Positions 1-8,736 of a stretch of DNA of 64,000 bases are shown piece by piece (within the stretch, counting starts at the first letter, position 1; the number at the start of each line of letters is the position of its first letter). The notes below the pieces were generated by a model. The model made no database searches. It was not told where the DNA came from and saw nothing but the letters and a program-made list of their open reading frames with translations. Source of the DNA: FEN-1297 sp021817845 (GTDB lineage: Bacteria > Bacteroidota > Ignavibacteria > Ignavibacteriales > Ignavibacteriaceae); assembly GCA_021817845.1 (NCBI GenBank), contig JAKAFW010000018.1:9156-73155 (forward strand). Reading direction: 5' to 3'. The translations under genes and the position numbers were made by a program.

Positions 1-1013
1 TTTTAGACCTTAAAGCTAATTCGGATAGGTTAGCACGGGGTGTAGTTGTGGAATCACAATTAGATAAAGGAAGAGGAATTACAGGAACCATTTTAGTTCA
101 AAAAGGTACGCTTCGAATTGGCGATCCTTTTGTGGCGGGAATTTACCAGGGTAAAGTCCGTGCAATGTTTGACGAGCGCGGAAATAAAATTGTAGATGCT
201 CCGCCGTCAACACCTGTATTAGTCCTCGGCTTTGAAGGAGCTCCCCAGGCCGGCGATACATTCGTGGTTGTTGAATCAGACAAGATGGCACGCGAAATTG
301 GGTTAAAGCGTCAACAATTAAAACGTGAACAAGATCAAAAGCAAGTTCATCATATTACGCTTGATGAGATTGCAAAGAATATTAGCATTGGCGGAGTAAA
401 AGAGCTTGCATTAATTGTGAAGGGTGACGTTGACGGGTCGGTAGAAGCGCTTTCCGATTCGCTTATGAAATTATCTACCGATGAGGTTATAGTTAAAGTT
501 ATCCATAAAGGCGTCGGCGGAATTTCCGAAAGTGATGTTTTATTAGCATCAGCTTCTAATGCGATAATTATAGGATTTCACGTAAGGCCAAATCTAAATG
601 CTCGTAAACTTGCCGAAACGCAAAATGTTGACATTCGTTTGTACAGCATAATTTACGATGCGATAAACGAGGTAAAATCCGCTTTAGAGGGATTACTTTC
701 TCCGGTTCTTTCGGAAGAAATTACGGCGACTTTGGAAATAAGAGATACATTTAAAGTCCCGAAATTTGGAACGGTTGCAGGATGCTATGTTCAGGAAGGC
801 AAGATCACGAGAAACAGCAAAGTAAGACTAATACGCGACGGAATTGTTTTTCACGAAGGTGAAATCGCTTCCTTAAAAAGATTTAAAGATGACGTAAGGG
901 AAGTCGATGCCGGATATGAATGCGGATTGAATATTGCAAATTTTAACGATATACGACCCGGCGATATTATAGAGTCCTTTAAAATAGTTGAAACTAAGAA
1001 AAAGCTTGCATAG
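1..1013 (+). CDS. infB: Translation initiation factor IF-2, C-terminal part (5' truncated by window)
   Basis: This is the 3' part of infB. The frame is open from base 3, upstream of the first possible GTG at 48, so the gene starts outside the window. The translated part holds the LARG and QLDKGRG stretch of IF-2 domain II, then IF-2 domain 3 with the hallmark KGDVDGSVEAL segment, and the C-terminal beta-barrel that binds fMet-tRNA. IF-2 is the GTPase that places initiator tRNA on the 30S subunit; the G domain itself lies off the left edge. It is followed by rbfA and truB, the usual nusA-infB-rbfA-truB order. Identification is secure. Confidence 0.97.
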   Translation, partial: LDLKANSDRLARGVVVESQLDKGRGITGTILVQKGTLRIGDPFVAGIYQGKVRAMFDERGNKIVDAPPSTPVLVLGFEGAPQAGDTFVVVESDKMAREIGLKRQQLKREQDQKQVHHITLDEIAKNISIGGVKELALIVKGDVDGSVEALSDSLMKLSTDEVIVKVIHKGVGGISESDVLLASASNAIIIGFHVRPNLNARKLAETQNVDIRLYSIIYDAINEVKSALEGLLSPVLSEEITATLEIRDTFKVPKFGTVAGCYVQEGKITRNSKVRLIRDGIVFHEGEIASLKRFKDDVREVDAGYECGLNIANFNDIRPGDIIESFKIVETKKKLA

Positions 1014-1071
1014 AGATCAGGAAAACTGATTTATGTTTTTTGAAAAGGTCACGATAAAATATATGCCGCTT

Positions 1072-1077
1072 AGGAGG
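1072..1077 (+). promoter_or_regulatory. Shine-Dalgarno sequence of rbfA
   Basis: AGGAGG stands eight bases before the rbfA ATG at 1086. It fixes that start and shows that canonical ribosome binding sites are used in this genome. Confidence 0.75.
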
Positions 1078-1085
1078 TTGATTTT

Positions 1086-1442
1086 ATGCAACACAGAATA
1101 GATAAAATTGAAAATTTGATAAAGGAAGAAATCAGCTTAATCTTCTTGTATAAATTGAACAATCCCGCATTTGGATTTGTTACAATTACTACAGTAAAAG
1201 TTACGCCCGATCTTAAGCTTGCCAAAATTTATCTTTCGGTATTTGAAAAGGAAAAACGAGAAGCTGTGCTTGAAAAAGTGAAAGCCTCAACCGGTTTTAT
1301 CCGATCCGAGCTTGCATCAAGAATAAAAATAAAGTTCGTACCTGAATTAAAATTCTTTATCGACGATACTTTGGATTATGTTGAGAAAATAGAAGGTTTA
1401 TTAAAACAAATTCACGAGAATGATAACAAGGGAAACGACTGA
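1086..1442 (+). CDS. rbfA: Ribosome-binding factor A
   Basis: A 118-residue protein, the usual size for RbfA, a KH-fold factor that binds the 30S subunit and helps mature the 5' end of 16S rRNA. Seen in the sequence: the N-terminal helix (HRIDKIENLIKEEIS), the central segment VTPDLKLAKIYLSVF and the C-terminal PELKFFIDDTLDYVEKIE stretch, all typical of the family. The start is supported by AGGAGG just upstream. The 3' end overlaps the truB start by 23 bases, which suggests translational coupling. Context between infB and truB agrees. Confidence 0.95.
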   Translation: MQHRIDKIENLIKEEISLIFLYKLNNPAFGFVTITTVKVTPDLKLAKIYLSVFEKEKREAVLEKVKASTGFIRSELASRIKIKFVPELKFFIDDTLDYVEKIEGLLKQIHENDNKGND

Positions 1443-2121
1443 TTTTTCTGATTGCGACTTTAACGGCGGAGAAATTATACTTGCCGATAAGCCGATCGGT
1501 TGGTCGTCCTTTAAAGTGGTTTACAAAATTCGTAATGCTATCGGAGCGAAGAAAGTCGGGCACGCCGGTACTTTAGACCCGAATGCTTCCGGTTTACTAA
1601 TTGTGTGTACCGGAAAGAAAACCAAAGAGATTACAAAATTTCAAGATCTTGAAAAAACTTATACGGGAACAATTTTACTCGGTAAAACTTCACCATCAAT
1701 GGACCTTGAAACGGAAATTACGGAAGAAAGATTACTTGACGGAATTACGGAAGAACAAATCTTAGAAATAAGAAACGAATTTACCGGAACTATTAGACAA
1801 ATTCCTCCAATGTTTTCGGCAATAAAATATAAAGGTAAATCACTTTATCATTTGGCAAGGCAAGGAAAAACTGTTTACCGCGAAGCAAGAGAGATCACAA
1901 TCTCAAAATTTAGTATTTCCAGAATTTCTCTTCCGGAGATTTATTTCGAAATTACCTGTACTAAAGGAACTTACATCCGGGTTATAGCCCATGACTTTGG
2001 AGAAAGATTAGGCTGCGGAGGTTTACTAAGTTCTTTGCGCAGAACAAATATCGGCTCTTTTTCCGTCGATAATGCAGTTTTTGTAGATGATTTTGTAGAA
2101 AAAGTATCCGTCCAAATATAA
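1420..2121 (+). CDS. truB: tRNA pseudouridine(55) synthase TruB
   Basis: A 233-residue protein that isomerises U55 to pseudouridine in the T loop of tRNAs. The catalytic motif GHAGTLDPNASG lies near residues 48-58, with the catalytic aspartate at about 53. The motif I region DKPIGWSSF, a motif with YKGKSLYHLARQG and the KGTYIRVIAHDFG region follow in family order. The start overlaps the end of rbfA in another frame, consistent with coupled translation. The length is a little short because the C-terminal PUA extension is minimal or absent. Confidence 0.95.
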   Translation: MITRETTDFSDCDFNGGEIILADKPIGWSSFKVVYKIRNAIGAKKVGHAGTLDPNASGLLIVCTGKKTKEITKFQDLEKTYTGTILLGKTSPSMDLETEITEERLLDGITEEQILEIRNEFTGTIRQIPPMFSAIKYKGKSLYHLARQGKTVYREAREITISKFSISRISLPEIYFEITCTKGTYIRVIAHDFGERLGCGGLLSSLRRTNIGSFSVDNAVFVDDFVEKVSVQI

Positions 2122-2258
2122 TTTCTATAATATTGGTACGAAAACTTTGCTTTTTTCTTGAACTTGAACTTATTTAAGCGCTTTGAAGTGATCTCTTTAT
2201 TTCCTTTTTAGCATGAAAAAACTTATTTTTACAAATTATTGTTTAGACAAACGTTGAA

Positions 2259-3197
2259 ATGGAAATATTTTACAACCTATCGGAAGTAAACAGAGATCAA
2301 AACACGGTACTAACCTTAGGTACTTTTGACGGGATTCACCCCGGTCATCAGAAAATTATTGCAAAAGTTGTTGATGAAGCAGCTCATTTAAATTCACGAA
2401 GTTTGTTGATCACTTTTGATCCGCATCCGAGAACGGTTGTTCCAAATATCGATGAAATAAAATTGCTTAGTACCCTACAAGAGAAAATTGAAGTTATAAA
2501 AAGTCTAGGTATTCAAAATTTGTTGGTTATTAAATTTACTCAAGAATTTTCGCAGATTAGTTCAGAAGAGTTTGTCAAACAATATATTGTGGACTCTATT
2601 GGGGTTAAAAAAATTGTAATCGGGCATGACCACCATTTTGGAAAAGGAAGAGGCGGTGACGAGCTGACGCTTAAAGAAATGGGTAAAGAATTTGGTTTTC
2701 AAGTCTCTGTTGTCGATGCTGTTTCTCAAAACGGGGTTGTGGTAAGCAGTACAAAAATTAGAAATGCTCTGGTAAGCGGCGATATAAAGCTTGCCAACTC
2801 GTTCTTAAATAGGTTTTACTCCTTTAGCGGTACGGTTGTTAAAGGCGATCAAAGAGGTAGATTGCTTGGGTTTCCAACTGCCAACATCGACCTTGACGAT
2901 AGAAACAAACTACTGCCCGCTCTTGGAATTTATGCCGTTGAATTTATTCTTGATAGTAAAAAATATTTCGGCATAATGAGTATCGGCAAACGCCCTACTT
3001 TTTATAACGAAGGAACAATTACTACCGAAGTTTATATCTTGGATTTTGATGAAGAAATCTATGGCAAGTATGTTACCGTTAATGTTGTTGCTAGAATTCG
3101 CGGCGAAGAAAAATTTTCATCTGCAGACGAACTTATTAAGCAGATGAAAATGGATACTGAAGAAGGAAGAAAAATATTAAGTAAATTAGTTAATTAA
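2259..3197 (+). CDS. ribF: Bifunctional riboflavin kinase / FAD synthetase
   Basis: 312 residues, the family length. It makes FMN from riboflavin and ATP, then FAD from FMN and ATP. The N-terminal nucleotidyltransferase half has LGTFDGIHPGHQ (about 20-31) and GHDHHFGKGRGG near residue 127. The C-terminal flavokinase half has GRLLGFPTANI near residue 206 followed by GIYAVEF. It sits between truB and rpsO, a common arrangement in many bacteria. A gap of 137 bases separates it from truB, so it may have its own promoter, but none is obvious. Confidence 0.96.
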   Translation: MEIFYNLSEVNRDQNTVLTLGTFDGIHPGHQKIIAKVVDEAAHLNSRSLLITFDPHPRTVVPNIDEIKLLSTLQEKIEVIKSLGIQNLLVIKFTQEFSQISSEEFVKQYIVDSIGVKKIVIGHDHHFGKGRGGDELTLKEMGKEFGFQVSVVDAVSQNGVVVSSTKIRNALVSGDIKLANSFLNRFYSFSGTVVKGDQRGRLLGFPTANIDLDDRNKLLPALGIYAVEFILDSKKYFGIMSIGKRPTFYNEGTITTEVYILDFDEEIYGKYVTVNVVARIRGEEKFSSADELIKQMKMDTEEGRKILSKLVN

Positions 3198-3217
3198 TCC
3201 CGGTAATTTCTGGGATT
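3196..3217 (+). promoter_or_regulatory. Small hairpin in the rpsO leader
   Basis: AATCCC and GGGATT form a 6-bp stem around a 10-base loop directly after the ribF stop codon and 31 bases before rpsO. It could be a weak attenuator or a leader structure. S15 autoregulates through its leader in several bacteria, but nothing in this sequence proves that here. Confidence 0.25.
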
Positions 3218-3248
3218 ATATTGTATCAAAATAATAAGGATAAATAAA

Positions 3249-3512
3249 ATGACCAAAGAAGAAAAACTTGCTATAGTTAAGCAGTTTGGCAAAGATGAAA
3301 AGGACTCCGGCAAGCCGGAAGTTCAAATTGCGCTTTTAACAAAAAGGATAAATGAACTTACCGACCACTTTAATGTTCATAAAAAAGATCATCATTCCAG
3401 ACGTGGATTAATGATGATGGTTGGAAAAAGAAGAAGACTTTTAGATTATTTAGCAGGTAAAGAAATAGAAAGATATAGAACAATAATTAAAGAATTGAAT
3501 ATTAGAAAGTAA
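3249..3512 (+). CDS. rpsO: 30S ribosomal protein S15
   Basis: 87 residues, near the standard S15 length. S15 is an early 16S rRNA binding protein that organises the central domain of the 30S subunit. Family segments seen: SGKPEVQIALLTKRINELTDHF (about residues 20-41), the DHHSRRGLMMMVGKRRRLLDYL block and the C-terminal ERYRTIIKELNIRK. An AAGGA-type ribosome binding site precedes the ATG. It lies 9 bases before pnp, the widely conserved rpsO-pnp pair. Confidence 0.97.
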   Translation: MTKEEKLAIVKQFGKDEKDSGKPEVQIALLTKRINELTDHFNVHKKDHHSRRGLMMMVGKRRRLLDYLAGKEIERYRTIIKELNIRK

Positions 3513-3521
3513 AGGTTTTAA

Positions 3522-5624
3522 ATGTTAGTTATAAAAGAAGTAGAAATTGGCGGAAAAATTTTATCAATTGAAACGGGAAGATTTGCAAAACAAGCAAATG
3601 GTGCCGTTATGGTTAGATTTGGTGACACGATGGTTCTTGTATCTGCTGTAATGGCTGAAGAAGCAAAAGCAGAACAGGATTTTTTCCCTCTTCAAGTCGA
3701 ATATAGAGAAAAAACTTCGGCAGCCGGAAAAATTCCCGGTGGATTTATTAAACGTGAAGGAAGACCAACAGAAAAAGAAATTCTGAGCTCGCGTCTGATT
3801 GACCGTCCGATTCGTCCTCTTTTTCCCAATGAATTTAAAAATGAAACCCAAGTTATTGCTTTTGTCCTTTCCCATGATGGAGAAAACGACGCTGATGTTT
3901 TAGCCGCTGTTGGAGCATCTGCAGCTTTAACAATTTCCGATATTCCTTTTGATGGACCTTGTGCGGAAGTTAGAGTCGGTAGAATTAACGGAGAATTCAT
4001 AGTTAATCCAACCATCAAACAGATTAAAGAAAGCGATGTAGAATTAGTCGTTGCCGGTACTTCAGATTCAATTATGATGGTCGAAGGGGAATCAAAAGAA
4101 ATTGGCGAACAGGATTTACTCGATGCTTTGAAATTTGCTCAAACGGAAATTAAGAAGTTAGTTAATTTACAATTAGAACTTAAAGCCGAAGTCGGAAGAC
4201 AAAAACGCGAGGTAAATGCTCCGGTTGCAGATGAAGCTTTAGTTAAAGATGTTATGGAATTAGCTTACGGCAAATTTAAAGAGATTGTTCATTCGAAACT
4301 TGCCAAAGAGGAAAGAAGCGCAAAGAATAAAGAGCTTGCTGCTTTCGTAAAAGAGAATTTGGCAGAAAAATATCCTGACCAGGGAAAAGTTATCGGCGAA
4401 ATTCTTCACGATCTTGAGAAAGATTTAATGCGAAAAAGAATTCTTGAAGAAGGAATCCGGTTGGATGGAAGAAACACAAAACAAATTCGTCCAATAACCA
4501 TTGAACTTGGGATTCTTCCTAGGACGCATGGTTCGGCGCTGTTTACCAGAGGCGAAACACAAAGCTTAACTACAGTTACACTCGGAACAAAAAACGATGA
4601 ACAAATAATAGACGGACTTTTTGAGGAGTATACCAAAAAGTTTATGCTTCATTACAATTTCCCTCCGTTTAGCGTAGGTGAAGTTGGCAGAATGACCGGA
4701 GTAGGAAGACGCGAAATAGGTCATGGCAATCTTGCCGAACGCGCATTAAAAGTTTTAATGCCACCTGAAGACGTTTTCCCGTATACGGTTAGAGTAATTT
4801 CTGATATCTTGGAATCGAACGGTTCTTCGTCAATGGCTACGGTCTGCGCCGGTTCACTTAGTCTAATGGATGCGGGAATTCCGTTTCAAAAACCTGTTGC
4901 CGGCATTGCAATGGGGCTGGTTAAAGAAGAAGATAAATTTGCAATCCTTTCCGATATTCTTGGAAACGAAGATCATCTTGGCGACATGGATTTTAAAGTT
5001 GCCGGTACCACAGATGGCATTACAGCTTTCCAGATGGATATAAAAATTCAAGGGATTTCATTTGAAATTATGGAAAAGGCTTTGCATCAAGCCAAAGAAG
5101 GTCGCCTGCATATTCTTGGAATTATGAATTCTGCAATTGACAAACCACGCGAACAACTGTCTTCTTTTGCACCAAGATTAATTACCATGAAAGTTGAAAC
5201 CGACCAAATTGGTCTTATCATTGGCCCGGGTGGAAAAACAATTCAAGGAATGCAAAGACTTTTTGGCGTTGATATTAATATTGATGATTTTGGCACTGTA
5301 AGTATTGCTTCCCCAAATAAAGAAAGTGCTACTAAGTGTAAAGATTATATTAAACAACTTACCGCTACACCCGAAGTCGGTGAAATTTATGACGGAGTTA
5401 TAACAAAAATTATGGACTTCGGAGCGTTTGTGGAGATTCTTCCCGGCAAGGAAGGTTTACTTCACATTTCGCAGATAGATAATAAGCGCGTTAATAAAGT
5501 AACAGACTATTATAAAGAAGGCGACAAAGTTACCGTAAAATTGTTAAAGGTTGAAAACGGTAAGTATTCTTTAAGTAGAAAAGAATTATTAAAAGATAAT
5601 AATTCAAGTAACGCCGGAAATTAG
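3522..5624 (+). CDS. pnp: Polyribonucleotide nucleotidyltransferase (PNPase)
   Basis: 700 residues with the full PNPase layout: two RNase PH-like domains separated by a helical linker, a KH domain with the GPGGKTIQ motif near residue 569, and a C-terminal S1 domain (about 625-695, with GVITKIMDFGAFVEILPGKEGLLHIS). It degrades RNA 3' to 5' using phosphate and forms a trimer. It follows rpsO at 9 bases, is followed by a strong terminator and then by rng, so two RNA-decay enzymes sit side by side. Confidence 0.97.
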   Translation: MLVIKEVEIGGKILSIETGRFAKQANGAVMVRFGDTMVLVSAVMAEEAKAEQDFFPLQVEYREKTSAAGKIPGGFIKREGRPTEKEILSSRLIDRPIRPLFPNEFKNETQVIAFVLSHDGENDADVLAAVGASAALTISDIPFDGPCAEVRVGRINGEFIVNPTIKQIKESDVELVVAGTSDSIMMVEGESKEIGEQDLLDALKFAQTEIKKLVNLQLELKAEVGRQKREVNAPVADEALVKDVMELAYGKFKEIVHSKLAKEERSAKNKELAAFVKENLAEKYPDQGKVIGEILHDLEKDLMRKRILEEGIRLDGRNTKQIRPITIELGILPRTHGSALFTRGETQSLTTVTLGTKNDEQIIDGLFEEYTKKFMLHYNFPPFSVGEVGRMTGVGRREIGHGNLAERALKVLMPPEDVFPYTVRVISDILESNGSSSMATVCAGSLSLMDAGIPFQKPVAGIAMGLVKEEDKFAILSDILGNEDHLGDMDFKVAGTTDGITAFQMDIKIQGISFEIMEKALHQAKEGRLHILGIMNSAIDKPREQLSSFAPRLITMKVETDQIGLIIGPGGKTIQGMQRLFGVDINIDDFGTVSIASPNKESATKCKDYIKQLTATPEVGEIYDGVITKIMDFGAFVEILPGKEGLLHISQIDNKRVNKVTDYYKEGDKVTVKLLKVENGKYSLSRKELLKDNNSSNAGN

Positions 5625-5629
5625 TTTTA

Positions 5630-5664
5630 AGTTTGCCGGATGTTGATCCGGCAAACTTTCTTTT
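5630..5664 (+). terminator. Rho-independent terminator after pnp
   Basis: A perfect 12-bp stem (AGTTTGCCGGAT with its complement) around a 4-base loop, followed by a T-rich run. It lies a few bases after the pnp stop and closes the infB-pnp block. Confidence 0.85.
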
Positions 5665-5984
5665 ATGTTTAAGCGTAACAGATTTTTCTGATTGCACTAA
5701 AAATTTTTTGTATTTGATGCCTGTAAAGGCAAGCTATATGAAGCTTATTTTGAAGAGTGTTTCAAGTAATTGCTTCTGAAAAAATAATTAATAAAGGTTC
5801 ATCGTGACAGATAAAGAGTTACATAAATTTCAGCTCGTTTTTTGGCTAATGATTATTTGCCAATTCGAAATTGATTGGTATCGAATTGTCGATGCTAATA
5901 AGCGCGCTGTTAAAAAGTTGAACCGGTTCGCTTTTAGAATTTTTTATATGAAATATTGGATTTCATTAAACGAGTTTGTTTTAT
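5665..5984. other. Non-coding gap before rng
   Basis: About 320 bases between the pnp terminator and rng. A GTG-started frame of 89 codons (5804-6073) crosses it but runs into rng in another frame and resembles no family, so I do not call it. The gap presumably carries the rng promoter. Confidence 0.5.
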
Positions 5985-7571
5985 ATGACAAAAGAAATTA
6001 TAATCAATTCGTCTACCTCGCAAACGCGGGTAGCAATTACGGAAGATGGAAACTTAGTCGACTTTTTTGTTGACTATCCTGAAAATCGTAGAATGGTTGG
6101 GGACATTTATCTTGGTAAGGTTGCAAGAGTTTTACCCGGTATAAAAGCTGCATTTGTAGACATCGGCATGAAGCACGACGCCTTTCTTCATTTTTCGGAT
6201 ATTGGCGCAAGGACTCAACAATTTCAGGATATCCTTGGCGATGATTCCGACGTTGATGAGGATGATGATGAAGAATCCCCAAACAATAAGAGCAATTCTC
6301 ACGGAAGAAACAGCAAAGATAATTTAGATAGCCACGGAGTTCCAAAACTCCACAAAGGCGAAGATATCATTATCCAGATTACAAAAGAACCTGTCAATAA
6401 TAAGGGCGTTAGGGTTACTTCCTCCGTTTCACTCCCGGGTCGATTTTGTGTACTCCTCCCTTTCGATAATAAAATCGGAGTTTCAAAGAAAATTTCGGAC
6501 TTCAAAGAAAGAAAACGTCTTAGACATATTGCTCGTGAAATTTTGCCCCAAAATTTTGGATTGATAATTCGCACTGTCGCAAAATTTCAAACCGAAGAAG
6601 CTTTGAAGGATGATTTAAATAATCTGGTTAAAACCTGGCAGGGAATAGAAGCGGCAGTTAAAAATGAAAAACCTCCGGCACTTCTTCACCAAGATTTAAA
6701 TACGACATCAAGCGTAATTAGAGATCTTTTTACTTCTGACATTTCTAAAGTTTTTATTGATTCAAAAAAGCTTTACAAACAAATTAAAAGCTATGTCGAA
6801 GTAGTTCAACCCCAGCTTGCCGATAAAATAGAACCTTTCAAATCGACCAATTCAATTTTTGATTCGTTCAAAATAGAAGAGCAGATAAAAACTTTAATGG
6901 GGCGTAAAGTTCAATTGCCAAGCGGCGGATATTTAATTATCGAACATACCGAAGCAATGGTTGTTATTGATGTAAACAGCGGACGTTACGCTAAAAGCAA
7001 AGAGCAAGAATTAAATTCATTAAAAACAGACCTGGAGGCTTCCCGTGAAATTTGCCGCCAGTTACGCTTGAGAGATATTGGAGGAATAATTGTAGTCGAT
7101 TTTATCGATCTTGAAGATGATAAAAACCGTAAGAAAATTTATGACGAGCTTCGAAAAGAATTTAGAAAGGACCGTGCAAAAGTTTCTATCCTTCCGATGT
7201 CGGATTTTGGACTCGTTCAAATTACAAGACAAAGAATTCGCCAGAACATTATGCAGGCAATGAAAGAGGTTTGTCCTTACTGCCTTGGCACCGGGTTGCT
7301 TACAAAGCATTCACATCAGGTTTATGATCTTGAAGAATGGCTTAGAAAGTTCAAACGGATTTCTAAGGAAAGGTCGCTTATAATTAAATGTCACCCAGCT
7401 GTTGCGGCGAAGCTGAAAGAATCAAAATTTAAAACTTTCTTTAAATTGGAACTTAAATACTTTATTAAGCTAAAGCTTGTCGAAGATCCAAGCCTTTCTA
7501 TCGATGAAATTAAGTTCTTTTCAAAGAAGTCCCAAAGAGAATTAACGGAAGAAATTAATAACGCTACTTAA
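5985..7571 (+). CDS. rng: Ribonuclease G (RNase E/G family)
   Basis: 528 residues from the ATG at 5985; an in-frame TTG lies 9 bases upstream, but MTKEIIINSS is the natural family start. The enzyme is an endoribonuclease acting in rRNA processing and mRNA decay. Seen: the split S1 domain (GDIYLGKVARVLPGIKAAFVDIG), the catalytic DNase I-like region with VVIDVNSGR (metal-binding Asp near 328) and VVDFIDLEDD near 370, and the Zn-link motif CPYCLGTG near 430. Odd: an acidic, Ser/Asn-rich insertion (about residues 84-115, DEDDDEE core) sits inside the S1 domain. The membrane- and partner-binding tail of E. coli RNase E is absent. Confidence 0.95.
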   Translation: MTKEIIINSSTSQTRVAITEDGNLVDFFVDYPENRRMVGDIYLGKVARVLPGIKAAFVDIGMKHDAFLHFSDIGARTQQFQDILGDDSDVDEDDDEESPNNKSNSHGRNSKDNLDSHGVPKLHKGEDIIIQITKEPVNNKGVRVTSSVSLPGRFCVLLPFDNKIGVSKKISDFKERKRLRHIAREILPQNFGLIIRTVAKFQTEEALKDDLNNLVKTWQGIEAAVKNEKPPALLHQDLNTTSSVIRDLFTSDISKVFIDSKKLYKQIKSYVEVVQPQLADKIEPFKSTNSIFDSFKIEEQIKTLMGRKVQLPSGGYLIIEHTEAMVVIDVNSGRYAKSKEQELNSLKTDLEASREICRQLRLRDIGGIIVVDFIDLEDDKNRKKIYDELRKEFRKDRAKVSILPMSDFGLVQITRQRIRQNIMQAMKEVCPYCLGTGLLTKHSHQVYDLEEWLRKFKRISKERSLIIKCHPAVAAKLKESKFKTFFKLELKYFIKLKLVEDPSLSIDEIKFFSKKSQRELTEEINNAT

Positions 7572-7636
7572 ATTTATTTAATTCAGTACCGGAAAGTTCA
7601 AAAGATTTTACTGGTATTTAAACGGAAAAAAATCGT

Positions 7637-8719
7637 ATGAAGAAAACTAAATTTTATGAAATTCACCAAAAACTTGGTGCTAAAATTGTAGAGTTCGCCG
7701 GTTACCTAATGCCTATTCAATACAATTCGATTATTGCTGAACACAAGACGGTAAGAAATTCCGTTGGTGTTTTTGATGTCTCACACATGGGTGAGGTTTT
7801 TGTTACCGGGAAAAATGCTTTAGAGTTTGTTCAACATATTACCGTTAATGATGCGTCCAAACTTTCTCCCGGTAGAGTTCAATATTCTGCTATGTGTTAC
7901 CCTGATGGCGGAATTGTCGATGATCTTCTCGTTTATAAAATTACTGACGAGCAATTTATGCTGGTAATTAATGCATCCAACATTGATAAAGATTTTAACT
8001 GGATGAATGTAAACAATAACTTTGACGTAAAACTTGAAAATCAAAGTGAAGAATATTCTCTTCTCGCAGTTCAGGGTCCCAGTTCTAAAGATGTTATTCA
8101 AAAAATTTGCAATCGGAATTTGGATCTCGAATATTATCACTTTTTTAATGCCAAAATTGCCGGGCATGAAATGCTGATCTCGAGAACCGGCTACACTGGT
8201 GAGCTTGGTTACGAATTATATTTTAAAGGCGATGAGAAAATTGCAGAAGAAGTTTGGGATAAAATTTTTGAAGCTGGAAAAGAGTTTGATATTAAGCCGG
8301 TTGGTTTAGGTGCAAGGGATTCACTTCGCCTGGAAATGGGCTTTTGCCTTTACGGGAACGATATTGATCAGACTACAAATCCGCTCGAGGCTGGCCTTGG
8401 ATGGATAACAAAACTTGGTAAAGAAAATTTTATTGCCAAAGATGTTCTACTAAAAATAAAATCCGATGGTTTGAAAAGAAAGCTGGTTGCGCTAAGTTCG
8501 GATGAAAAATGTTTCCCACGCCATGGATATGATATCTCGGTAGCCGGGAAAAAAATCGGCAGTATAACCAGTGGTACTGTAAGCCCTGTGCTGGAAAAAC
8601 CAATTGCCATGGGTTATATTGATTCAAATTATGCTAAAGAAAATTCCGAAGTTAATTTCTTAATCCGAGGTAAAGAATCTGCGGCTAAAGTAGTTGTACT
8701 TCCTTTTATAAAAAAATAA
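7637..8719 (+). CDS. gcvT: Aminomethyltransferase, glycine cleavage T protein
   Basis: 360 residues, the family length. T protein moves the methylene group from aminomethyl-lipoyl H protein to tetrahydrofolate, releasing ammonia. Family segments: FAGYLMPIQYNSIIAEH near residues 19-35, GVFDVSHMGEV near 44-54, SRTGYTGELGYELYF and RDSLRLEMGFCLYGNDID in the folate-binding core, and the C-terminal barrel with GSITSGTVSP. The other glycine cleavage genes (gcvH, gcvP) are not in this window, so the system is split across the genome. comB follows after 17 bases. Confidence 0.96.
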   Translation: MKKTKFYEIHQKLGAKIVEFAGYLMPIQYNSIIAEHKTVRNSVGVFDVSHMGEVFVTGKNALEFVQHITVNDASKLSPGRVQYSAMCYPDGGIVDDLLVYKITDEQFMLVINASNIDKDFNWMNVNNNFDVKLENQSEEYSLLAVQGPSSKDVIQKICNRNLDLEYYHFFNAKIAGHEMLISRTGYTGELGYELYFKGDEKIAEEVWDKIFEAGKEFDIKPVGLGARDSLRLEMGFCLYGNDIDQTTNPLEAGLGWITKLGKENFIAKDVLLKIKSDGLKRKLVALSSDEKCFPRHGYDISVAGKKIGSITSGTVSPVLEKPIAMGYIDSNYAKENSEVNFLIRGKESAAKVVVLPFIKK

Positions 8720-8736
8720 TATTTCTGTTAGATGGT

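Noticed and set aside
48..1013. GTG at 48 as the start of a short IF-2
   Set aside because: The frame is open to base 3 and the residues before it match IF-2, so the gene is simply cut by the window.
5804..6073. GTG-started 89-codon frame upstream of rng
   Set aside because: It overlaps the N-terminal coding region of rng in another frame, resembles no family, and its composition looks like translated non-coding DNA.
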